Origin: PALSA-129 sp963842505
GTDB lineage: Bacteria; Acidobacteriota; Terriglobia; Bryobacterales; Bryobacteraceae
Direction of reading: 5' to 3'
Length of the DNA: 64,000 nt
Assembly (NCBI GenBank): GCA_963842505.1
Contig: CAWJGZ010000001.1
Span: 1-64,000 of the forward strand
Shown in pieces: positions 56,898 to 64,000 of the stretch. The position numbers and the translations under genes are program-made. A model generated the notes under the pieces. The model did no database searches, had not been told where the DNA came from, and worked only from the letters and a program-made list of their open reading frames with translations. Within the stretch, counting starts at the first letter, position 1. Each line of letters starts with the position of its first letter.

Positions 56898-57791
56898 TTA
56901 CGCCTTTGAAATCTCGCTATCTGCAATAAGCTTGCGGAATCGGCAGGTTGCATTTATCGAGGCGTAGGCCGTTCGGATTTGTCCACCACCCTTGGGGTCC
57001 AAAATGATCTCCTCAACCCGGTGATCCACGGCCATATTTCTGGTGAGATGGACCAGATACCCATGTGCCACATTGCTATTGACAAGCTTTTCTTCATCGC
57101 CAGCCAGATGAACGAAAGGATAATCGAGGCCGATCTCGACTGCGATTGGTGCCTGGATATGGCCGCCCTTCAGGTCGAACAGGGTCGCGGATGCAATCTG
57201 AGAGGGCGTGATTAGGGCCAAATCAAAATTACCACGGCCATCCTGATCAGGTCGCGCTTGAGTCTCAGGCCACTCCTTGTGGACTGTCTGCGTCACTTCA
57301 CCCGTGCAAAGGGGGAACGTCTGCGAAAAGTGGCGATGACGGGTGAGGGACATAAATAGCTCGGCATGAAGGGAGTGTTCCACCCGATGCAAGTATGGGA
57401 ACTCCAAGAATTGCAGTACCAAGTCGTCAATCGCCCTTTCCACCAGAACGCGGGCGCGTTCGAGCCAGGGGTCATCGGGAGGATTGGGTGGGCCAGGAAA
57501 GAAGGAAGCACTCTGAAGCAACGGTCCTGATTCCGATTTCGCAAGCACCGCCAAGTCAGCGGGCGACTGCTCGATCAGTCCGCCTTGCTCCTTTAACCAC
57601 TCGACCATCTCCTCAACGGTGGCGAACCGAGATAGGTCATCGCGCGCTATGAACTTGGGTCCCGGAATGCGCACGATCCAATCGTACTGGCCGCGTCGAT
57701 TGTTGGCGTCGCAGACGTTGATTGTTTGGGTACGAGGCCCCTGCACGAGGAATACGACGCGGCTTGCGACCACCGCCTTTTGGACGGTCAT
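56898..57791 (-). CDS. Protein of unknown function, possible PD-(D/E)XK-like nuclease
   Basis: 297 residues. The middle has EHSLHAELFMSLTRH. Later come GNFDLALITPSQ and APIAVEIGLDYPF; the spaced E, D and ExG on predicted strands recall restriction-like nuclease folds, but the usual lysine is not clear. The N-terminus (VVASRVVFLVQGPRTQTINV) looks beta-rich. It sits in the defence-like island. The assignment is tentative. Confidence 0.5.
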   Translation of the reverse strand: MTVQKAVVASRVVFLVQGPRTQTINVCDANNRRGQYDWIVRIPGPKFIARDDLSRFATVEEMVEWLKEQGGLIEQSPADLAVLAKSESGPLLQSASFFPGPPNPPDDPWLERARVLVERAIDDLVLQFLEFPYLHRVEHSLHAELFMSLTRHRHFSQTFPLCTGEVTQTVHKEWPETQARPDQDGRGNFDLALITPSQIASATLFDLKGGHIQAPIAVEIGLDYPFVHLAGDEEKLVNSNVAHGYLVHLTRNMAVDHRVEEIILDPKGGGQIRTAYASINATCRFRKLIADSEISKA

Positions 57792-58003
57792 GGGAGCACA
57801 ATTTTAGCATTGGCGCCGCGTCCAGCAACAGCGGCCTCAGGTTTTTCACAGGCGTGCTTGAGTCGCTTGGCGGGCGGCGCAAAGTCTCCCACCGAATCAC
57901 CCTACGTCAATGAGTTTGTTGATGAAATCGCTGAATGCAGGCAAGCGGAATCGATTTGGTAGGGTGGACAGTCGCAGCCTGCTATATTCACTGGAAGACA
58001 CCA

Positions 58004-58534
58004 ATGCCCACAAAACTAACGAACGAAATCATCGCCGCCGCCATCGAAGGCTTCGAGCACCAAAGGACCAGAATCGGCCAGCAGATTACCGAACTCAAAG
58101 CCCTGCTCTCAGGTGGCACTGCCACTTCCACCGCCGCACCGGAAGTCCCCCCGCGCAAGCGGAAGAGGTTCTCCGCAGTTGCTCGACGGCGCATGAAGGA
58201 AGCACAACAGCGGAGATGGGCCAAAATCCGGGGTGAGGCTGAGCCGTCAACAGGTGCCACACCGGCACCGGCAAAGCCCAAGCGCCGAATCAGCAAAGAA
58301 GGTCTGGCAAGGATTATCGCCGCCACGAAGAAGCGGTGGGCGCTGAAGCGTGCCGAAGCCGCGAAAGCGCAGACCGCCAGCGCCAAGAAGACGGGCGCAA
58401 AGAGCACCGCGGCCAAGAAGACGGCGCCGAAAACTCCGCCGGCAAAGGCGGCCAAGAAGCGTGCGCCCGTCAAAAGAGCGGCGAAGAAGTCGGCCACAGC
58501 CGCTGCCCCGACCGGAGCCCAAGTCGCCGGATAG
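58004..58534 (+). CDS. Lysine/alanine-rich basic protein, paralogue of the gene at 18434
   Basis: 176 residues from ATG 58004 (MPTKLTNEIIAAAIEGFEHQ). It has the same plan as its paralogue: coiled-coil start, ARRRMKEAQQRRWAKIRGE and PKPKRRISKEGLARIIAATK, then a histone H1-like tail rich in AAKK and PKTP units. The shared 19-residue ARRRM...GE segment is identical in both except for flanks, although the genes lie 39 kb apart. Likely DNA or RNA binding. Confidence 0.65.
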   Translation: MPTKLTNEIIAAAIEGFEHQRTRIGQQITELKALLSGGTATSTAAPEVPPRKRKRFSAVARRRMKEAQQRRWAKIRGEAEPSTGATPAPAKPKRRISKEGLARIIAATKKRWALKRAEAAKAQTASAKKTGAKSTAAKKTAPKTPPAKAAKKRAPVKRAAKKSATAAAPTGAQVAG

Positions 58535-58564
58535 AGAGAAGCGCTGCAGAGGGCGTGAGTAGCG

Positions 58565-58798
58565 CTAAGGAGTAATCTGCTCCTTGACCGCCGTCGCGTT
58601 CGCAAGTGCCGCCAGCAGGCGAACTTCATCGCCATGCCGCTCCTCGATCTTCGTAAGGAGGTCGTTGGTTCGTTGGATCTCGCGGTGAATGCTGTAGAGC
58701 TTGATCGGAGCCACGAAAAGCACTATGAGGAAAACGATGCCTGCCAGGAAGAGAAGTACCATCACGATTCCAGCTCCGGCCATTGCGCCACTGTCCAT
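58565..58798 (-). CDS. Small membrane protein with coiled-coil tail
   Basis: 77 residues from ATG 58798, with AAAGGAG seven bases upstream. One long hydrophobic segment (GIVMVLLFLAGIVFLIVLFV) is followed by YSIHREIQRTNDLLTKIEER, a likely coiled coil. Function unknown. Confidence 0.65.
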   Translation of the reverse strand: MDSGAMAGAGIVMVLLFLAGIVFLIVLFVAPIKLYSIHREIQRTNDLLTKIEERHGDEVRLLAALANATAVKEQITP

Positions 58799-58975
58799 CG
58801 GGTGCTCCTTTAGAGACGACCGGATTGTGTCACCTCTCACCTGCCGGCGCAATGCCTTCACCATACGCCGCCGAGCCAGGTCAAATTGACCTGTTCCCAT
58901 GCCAAAAAATGTTCCTTTACTTGACGGTCTAACGGAGGTACAATTTTATAAGCCGTTTAAAACGTGTAGGTTAGA

Positions 58976-59051
58976 GGGCCTGTGGCGCAGTTGGGAGCGC
59001 GCTTCCATGGCATGGAAGAGGTCGTGAGTTCGAATCTCACCAGGTCCACCA
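58976..59051 (+). tRNA. tRNA-Ala (anticodon GGC)
   Basis: 76 bases with encoded CCA. Acceptor GGGCCTG/CAGGTCC (one G-T pair), D-stem GCGC/GCGC, anticodon stem CTTCC/GGAAG with loop ATGGCAT, and T-stem GTGAG/CTCAC with TTCGAAT. Reads codon GCC. Confidence 0.95.
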
Positions 59052-59283
59052 AACTAAACCCCAACAAAACAAAGACATACGAGAATGATCTGACTGCTTC
59101 CACAGCGTGGGAGGGGTCGTGGAGTCCACCCCGGAGTCCAAATGGAGTCCAAACCGCCCCTTCGCTTCATTGTTGCCACGTGATACTGGACGCCAAGCAC
59201 TCACGACCATAAGCGTCGCGCCCACAGAAGCTTGGGATAGTCGGGATCGTTGGGACGCCTGCGGCTCATCCTGTTGTCGTCGT

Positions 59284-59929
59284 CTTCCTCAACGTTGACT
59301 ACGAGGGCAAGACCACCAAGAAACTCAAGATCGGTAACGACGCGCTGGGCGGGAAGTTCTATGAGTTTCTCCGTGACGCCCGCGCGAACATGATCGCGGT
59401 CTGCAAGGGCGCGATCTACGTCTGCATGTCTTCGTCGGAGTTGCACGCGCTCTACCAGGCGTTCACGGACCCAGGCGGCCACTGGTCCACGTTTGTCATT
59501 TGGGCCAAGCACCACTTCACCCTGGGCCGGTCAGATTACCAGCGTCAATATGAGCCGATTCTGTATGGCTGGCGCGAGGGGACCGAACACTGCTGGTGTG
59601 GTGCGCGGGACCAGAGCGACGTGTGGTTCATTTAGCGGCCCGCCAGTAGCCAGGATCACCCAACCATAAAGCCGGTGGATCTGGTCGAACGGGCGATCCG
59701 GAGCAACAGCAAGAGCCGGGATACGATCCTTGATCCGTTCGCGGGCAGCGGGACCACAGTCATCGCCTGCGAGAAAACCGGGCAGCAGGCGTGCGTGATC
59801 GAGATGGCGCCCAAATACTGTGACGTCATCATCCGACGTTGGCAGGAGTTCAGCGGCAAGCGTGCCCGCAAAGAAAGCAACGGTACCCCCTTCGATGACC
59901 ATAATCTAGGACCGGGTGATAAACTCTAA
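59284..59929 (+). pseudogene. DNA methyltransferase relic (N4/N6 type)
   Basis: The frame reads NVDYEGKTTKKLKIGNDALG, NMIAVCKGAIYVCMSSSELH and AKHHFTLGRSDYQRQYEPIL, reaches VWFI followed by TAG at about 59633, and then continues in the same frame. There it reads HPTIKPVDLVERAIR and DTILDPFAGSGTTVIACEKT, the AdoMet-binding motif. The piece in front of NVDYEG, where the catalytic DPPY belongs, is missing. Truncation and the in-frame stop make it a relic, adjacent to tRNA-Ala. Confidence 0.75.
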
Positions 59930-59977
59930 ATTCAAATTCTCGGCACGGCGATCTGCGGCGTGAGGAGTGATCGAAAG

Positions 59978-61771
59978 ATGGAAACTCGGTTTAGCGAAGC
60001 CACTGTTACGTGGGGAACCAGAGGGACGCCGACGTATCGATTGGAGATGTTCCACGATGGTCTGCACAAGCACAGAGTAATACAAGCAGGCGATTCCGAC
60101 ATCCTCAAAAACAAGGCTCAAATGCAAGCGATGCAGTGGAACGAGCTCTGGCACAAGCAGTCCGCCGCGGCGCGGAGAGTCCAGCAGGCGTACGAGGCGA
60201 AGGAAGCAAAGCGGCTTCACATTGAGAACCAGAAGGAGGAGGCGGTTGACCGTACCGCCGAGGCCCAGGGTCTACTAGACACATTGCGGCGTCTGCTCGT
60301 GTCAGCAATTGAGACGGATACCAAACTCAATTGGGACCATCTGAAGATAAGATCGCCATTCCCGACGCCAAAGCCGGAAATCGCGAAACTTGAGCCGCCC
60401 CCTTCGCCGAAGCAGCCGCCCGCGGCGCCGGATAGGGCCTTTGGATGGTATCAGCCAAAGCTCGGCTTTCTGGATAAACTCATTCCTTCTAGAAAAGAAG
60501 CTCGGATAGAGGAGGCATCGAGCCGCTATCAAAGCGATCTCCGGGCATGGGAGCAGGAGCGAGATAGGCTTATCGCAGAGTACCAGACCGAGCTAGCCGC
60601 GTATCAGAACAAAGAAGCCGAAATCCGTCGCGTGCACGGCGAAGCGATTGCAGCTTGGGAACTTGAAAAATCGGCCTACGTCGCACACCAACACGAGCAG
60701 CACGTCGCCATCGATGACCTGCGGCGACGCTACGAGACTAAGGACCGGGAGGCCGTCATCGAATACTGCGAGACGGTTCTCGCGAACTCAGACTATCCCG
60801 ATTGCATTCCACGGGATTGTGAGCTGGATTTCAATGCCGAAAACGGTGTTCTGATCGTTGATTTCAAACTCCCCGCACCCGAAGGGCTGCCTACGCTGGC
60901 GGAGATTAAGTATGTACAGGCGTCCGACAGCTTCAACCAGAAGCACTTGTCCGAAGCGCAGCAGACCAAGCTGTATGACGACGTTCTGTATCAGATCAGT
61001 CTTCGGACGATTCACGAACTGTTTCAGAGCGATCAAGTTGATGCAGTTCTGATTGTCGTGTTCAACGGTATCGTGACCTCGACTGACAAGAGCACCGGCA
61101 AAGAAGTCACGGCATGCATTCTGTCCGTTCAGGCTTCCCGAGAGGCTCTGCAGGAGGTCAATCTCGCCAAGGTCGATCCCAAAGCGTGTTTCAGGCAACT
61201 GAAGGGAGTTGGCAGTTCCAAGCTACACAGCATCACTCCCGTGGCACCTATTATGCAGTTGAATCGTGAGGACCGGCGCTTTATCCCGTCATATGGCGTC
61301 GCTGATCAACTTCACGAGGGTTCCAATCTGGCCGCCATGGACTGGGAGGACTTCGAGCACTTGATCCGTGAGATCTTTGAAAAAGAGTTTTCAACTGCGG
61401 GCGGCGAAGTGCGCGTTACCCAAGCGAGCCGTGACGGTGGAGTCGATGCAGTGGCATTTGATCCGGACCCGATTCGCGGCGGCAAGATTGTCATACAGGC
61501 TAAACGATATGCCTACACTGTTGGGGTTGCCGCGGTGCGTGATTTGTACGGCACGGTGATGAACGAAGGGGCTACCAAGGGCATACTGGTGACGACCTCT
61601 GATTATGGCCCGGATGCGTATGAGTTCGCGAACGGTAAGCCACTGACACTTTTGAGTGGATCGAATTTATTGCACTTGCTTGAGAAACACGGAGTCAAAG
61701 CGCACATCAACTTGACCGAGGCCCGTCAGATCGCTCGCGAGCAGTCTGCTAAGTCAACCAGCGCTGGCTAG
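59978..61771 (+). CDS. Mrr-type restriction endonuclease with coiled-coil N-terminus
   Basis: 597 residues from ATG 59978, ten bases after GAGGAG. The N-terminal 270 residues are charged and largely coiled coil (SRYQSDLRAWEQERDRLIAE, YQTELAAYQNKEAEIRRVHG). The middle (ELDFNAENGVLIVDFKLPAP) is a beta-rich domain of unknown type. The last 150 residues form the Mrr catalytic domain: MDWEDFEHLIREIFEKE, DGGVDAVAFDPD and IVIQAKRYA, with D and QxK as active-site residues. Mrr-type enzymes cleave modified DNA. It looks intact and is probably the working nuclease of this island. Confidence 0.82.
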   Translation: METRFSEATVTWGTRGTPTYRLEMFHDGLHKHRVIQAGDSDILKNKAQMQAMQWNELWHKQSAAARRVQQAYEAKEAKRLHIENQKEEAVDRTAEAQGLLDTLRRLLVSAIETDTKLNWDHLKIRSPFPTPKPEIAKLEPPPSPKQPPAAPDRAFGWYQPKLGFLDKLIPSRKEARIEEASSRYQSDLRAWEQERDRLIAEYQTELAAYQNKEAEIRRVHGEAIAAWELEKSAYVAHQHEQHVAIDDLRRRYETKDREAVIEYCETVLANSDYPDCIPRDCELDFNAENGVLIVDFKLPAPEGLPTLAEIKYVQASDSFNQKHLSEAQQTKLYDDVLYQISLRTIHELFQSDQVDAVLIVVFNGIVTSTDKSTGKEVTACILSVQASREALQEVNLAKVDPKACFRQLKGVGSSKLHSITPVAPIMQLNREDRRFIPSYGVADQLHEGSNLAAMDWEDFEHLIREIFEKEFSTAGGEVRVTQASRDGGVDAVAFDPDPIRGGKIVIQAKRYAYTVGVAAVRDLYGTVMNEGATKGILVTTSDYGPDAYEFANGKPLTLLSGSNLLHLLEKHGVKAHINLTEARQIAREQSAKSTSAG

Positions 61772-61862
61772 TTCCGCACTGGCAAATCAGTAACATTTCG
61801 GTCTCTCCTAAACCTAAAGAAAAGCCGCCACCCTCGCGAGTGGCGGCGTGATCCGGGTGTGC

Positions 61863-62109
61863 CTATCTGGCGATGTGGTACGTCCGCTCCCCGGCCTCAT
61901 TTTTCGTGCTCTCGACCGCCAAGCCCATCTTCTTGGTGATCGTGCCGGAGATGAATCCCCGGATGCTGTGGTTCTGCCAGTTTGGTGGCCTTGGCGATTT
62001 CGGCCATCGTCGCGCCATCCTTGCGGCGCAGGAGGTCCAGGACGATGGCCTTCTTGGAGAATTCGCGCGGGACGCTGTCTTTGGTCTTGTCCTCGAAGGC
62101 CTTGTTCAT
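61863..62109 (-). pseudogene. DUF3489 family gene, frameshifted
   Basis: From ATG 62109 the frame reads MNKAFEDKTKDSVPREFSKK and AIVLDLLRRKDGATMAEIAK. An extra base at about 61980 then shifts it. In the corrected frame the domain continues WQNHSIRGFISGTITKKMGL and ends ERTYHIAR before TAG. It is related to the copies near 2161 but clearly diverged. About 81 residues if repaired; upstream sequence is taken by the IS21 end. Confidence 0.7.
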
Positions 62110-62337
62110 GCGCGGAATCGCGCCGACCTTGCCGGCTCGTGCGAAACATCCCGTCCGGGCAGTGTCCTGGCTGCGCATTCCGATGATGTCGATCAGTCAT
62201 TCCGATCTCATGCCGATCAGATCGGAGCGAAGCGACGCCGGGCTATCTCAGTGTGAAACAGTGATCGGCATGCGTCAAGAGTTTTGCTGGTTTTCTTTGT
62301 CCTGATGCATGAGAAGTTCCTTTCTTGCGGTTGCCCG

Positions 62338-62396
62338 TGTTTTTGGGCGCTGACGGAAGGAGCCCGTAGGGCGACTGGAGTTAGCGCCCAAAAACA
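62338..62396. repeat. 14-bp perfect inverted repeat downstream of istB
   Basis: TGTTTTTGGGCGCT and AGCGCCCAAAAACA with a 31-base loop. The same block at 30853-33705 is broken in its loop by the IS110 insertion. Confidence 0.75.
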
Positions 62397-62412
62397 TTCC
62401 GCCAACTGCCAC

Positions 62413-63168
62413 CTACTCGCCCTCTTTGGCACCGCGACCGCCCTTCTTCTTCCGCATCGATTCTCCCTGTAATTCGATCCGGTGCGCGGCATGCACCAGC
62501 CGGTCCAAGATGCTGTCCGCCACCGTGGGATCGCCGATCTGCGCATGCCACTTGGCCACCGGCAACTGGCTCGTCAGCAGTGTTGACCTGGTCAGGTATC
62601 GCTCGTCGCAGATCTCCAGAAACGCCCGCCGTTCGGCGTCAGCCAACGGCGCCATCGCCCAGTCGTCGACGATCAGCGCATCCACCTGCCCCAGCGCCCG
62701 CAGCCTCTTGGCGTAGCTGCCATCGGCACGAGCAAGCTCGAGGTCCCGGAACAACTGCGCCGCCGTGGCGAAGTAGGCGGTGAATCCGTCGCGGCAGGCC
62801 TTCTGTCCGAAGGCTCGCGCGAGAAACGTTTTCCCGATCCCGGTCGGACCCACCAGAAAAATGTGTTGGTGGCGGCGGACCCAGTCCGAGTCGTGGATCA
62901 GCGCTCGGACCACCTGCTTGTCCAGACCCCGCGTCGCACGGAAATCGATGTCTTCGATGCAGTCGGGACCTTGCAGACGGCCATCTCGGAGCCGCCGCTC
63001 CAGAGCCCGGCCCTGCCGCCAGTTCCACTGGCGGTCCACCAGCAGCGCAAAGCGTTCCTCGAAGCTGAGTTGGTTGGTTTGGGGATCTTCCTGTTGTTGG
63101 GTGAAGGCGTCGGCCATGCCGCGCATGCGCATGGCGTACAACTTCTCGATGGTTTGTTGGTTGAGCAT
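62413..63168 (-). CDS. istB: IS21-family transposition helper ATPase
   Basis: 251 residues. The AAA+ core shows FLVGPTGIGKTFLARAFGQK (Walker A), VDALIVDDWAM (Walker B) and a C-terminal basic tail KKKGGRGAKEGE. It works with IstA to choose targets and start strand transfer. It lies 16 bases after istA and is intact. Confidence 0.9.
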   Translation of the reverse strand: MLNQQTIEKLYAMRMRGMADAFTQQQEDPQTNQLSFEERFALLVDRQWNWRQGRALERRLRDGRLQGPDCIEDIDFRATRGLDKQVVRALIHDSDWVRRHQHIFLVGPTGIGKTFLARAFGQKACRDGFTAYFATAAQLFRDLELARADGSYAKRLRALGQVDALIVDDWAMAPLADAERRAFLEICDERYLTRSTLLTSQLPVAKWHAQIGDPTVADSILDRLVHAAHRIELQGESMRKKKGGRGAKEGE

Positions 63169-63184
63169 AGTTCTCCTTGTGGAC

Positions 63185-64000
63185 TTACTGAATCACCGGA
63201 GGGTCGGCCTCCGGCGGGGAATCGAAGTAATCGGCGCCGCGGATGTTGTCATGGTCCCCCGTCGGCTGCGCTGGTGGATCGCCGGGTAACGGCAGCCGGT
63301 CGAGCTGGTTCTTGAGGATCGAGTCCAGGCTCTGGAAGTTGTAGGCGCGAGCCCGCAGCGCCCGCCGGGCGGCCGCTTCCATGCGCTCGGCCGGGTAGGT
63401 TTTCCCCAGCCGCAGAATCCCCAGGCACGAACGATATCCCATCTCCGGATGGCGCTTGGCCGCCAGGATCGCTTCCACCAGCTGACCGGTGTGGGGTCCG
63501 ATCTGCTGGGCATCTTCCATCAGCCGCGATGGCGTGCGCCCCACATACTTCTGGTGCGACTTAGGCATGTGATCCGTCAGCGTCGTCGCTTTCCCCGGCT
63601 CGTAGGAGCGGACATGCGACGCTACCCGCACCCCGCGGTGGAGAACTTCCAGGGTCTCCGCCGTCAGGTGGACGTCCACCTCCTGGTGCACCAGCGCGTA
63701 CGGCACGCTGTAGTAGTGCCGCTCCACTTCGATGTGATAGTCGATGTTGACGCCCGCCCTCTTCCATTGACCGAACTGGTAGCGCGTGGCCGGCAACGGC
63801 TTCAGCGCCGGCTGATCCAGTTGCGCGAACAGGCTGGCGCGGCTGCCCGCGCGTTTGCGGAACGCCCGCTGGTTGAGCCGTGTGAGCAACTCGGCGATCG
63901 CCTGGTTGACCTCATCCAAGGAGAAGAACTTATGCTTGCGTAACGCGGCTATGATCCAGCGCTGGACCACCTGAACGCCCACCTCCGCTTTGGCCTTGTC
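63185..64000 (-). CDS. istA: IS21-family transposase, C-terminal part
   Basis: 271 codons up to the window edge; the frame stays open beyond 63982 (DKAKAEVGVQVVQRWI). The visible part is the C-terminal region with RWIIAALRKHKFFSLDEVNQ and YYSVPYALVHQEVDVHLTAE, the mu-type C-terminal beta domain. The catalytic DDE core lies outside the window. Confidence 0.88.
   Translation of the reverse strand, partial: DKAKAEVGVQVVQRWIIAALRKHKFFSLDEVNQAIAELLTRLNQRAFRKRAGSRASLFAQLDQPALKPLPATRYQFGQWKRAGVNIDYHIEVERHYYSVPYALVHQEVDVHLTAETLEVLHRGVRVASHVRSYEPGKATTLTDHMPKSHQKYVGRTPSRLMEDAQQIGPHTGQLVEAILAAKRHPEMGYRSCLGILRLGKTYPAERMEAAARRALRARAYNFQSLDSILKNQLDRLPLPGDPPAQPTGDHDNIRGADYFDSPPEADPPVIQ

Larger units (their letters stand above)
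62184..64000 (-). mobile_element. IS21-family element, running off the window edge
   Basis: It holds istB and part of istA in standard order. The outer end near 62184 is defined by comparison with the remnant at 30691. Internal inverted motifs CATGCCGATCA/TGATCGGCATG lie in the end region. Confidence 0.75.

Noticed and set aside
58921..58952. Promoter for tRNA-Ala (TTGACG with TATAAG)
   Set aside because: The spacing of 20 bases is poor and no other box fits, so it was not listed.

Overview
This is GC-rich soil-bacterial DNA, most likely from an Acidobacteriota of the Bryobacter/Solibacter type. The pointers are three loci of the TIGR03435 'soil-associated' family, two very large MacB/FtsX permeases of the acidobacterial ADOP class (both ending in the same ASRVDPLSALHYE-like tail), winged-helix/TPR regulators, and an ECF sigma/anti-sigma operon that carries secreted proteins. 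There is no rRNA. One complete tRNA (Ala, GGC) and one 3' tRNA fragment are present. The assignment rests on family recognition only.

Layout. (1) 1-6.0 kb: the start of an integrase, two decayed copies and one otherwise good copy of a DUF3489 gene. The good copy is split by a 3.37-kb recombinase-in-trio (RIT) element with 90-bp inverted repeats. (2) 6.1-20.6 kb: mostly resident genes. These include a zinc-binding protein with a deoxyribosyltransferase-like domain, an HNH/zinc-knuckle membrane protein, TIGR03435 proteins, a winged-helix/TPR regulator, ADOP permease 1, a minus-strand operon (ECF sigma, anti-sigma, TIGR03435, secreted protein, secreted metalloprotease), a lysine-rich basic protein, and a peroxiredoxin-like gene with an in-frame TGA and a SECIS-like hairpin, read here as a selenoprotein. 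(3) 21.0-23.5 kb: an IS91-like element pairing a tyrosine recombinase with a Y-transposase. (4) 23.6-28.2 kb: two small genes, ADOP permease 2 and the tRNA fragment. (5) 28.2-34.4 kb: nested insertion sequences (two ISL3, an IS21 remnant, IS110, two IS630). (6) 34.5-39.8 kb: isocitrate dehydrogenase, a frameshifted regulator, and a DDE transposase element. (7) 40.4-43.9 kb: a tightly coupled four-gene mobile operon (ArdC antirestriction protein, two unknowns, tyrosine recombinase) behind a near-consensus promoter and a strong hairpin. (8) 44.3-61.8 kb: a defence-like island with a HEPN-like protein, a type I restriction system whose HsdS and HsdR are frameshifted, a membrane protein with a Schlafen/AlbA_2-like domain, a gene cleanly split by an IS630, a possible nuclease, a second basic protein, tRNA-Ala, a methylase relic and an Mrr-type restriction enzyme. 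(9) 61.8-64.0 kb: a frameshifted DUF3489 gene and an IS21 element running off the edge.

Several genes carry single-base frameshifts. Some may be real decay, but their number leaves open that the assembly has indel errors. Functional claims below are inferred from motifs read by eye; no database search was run.
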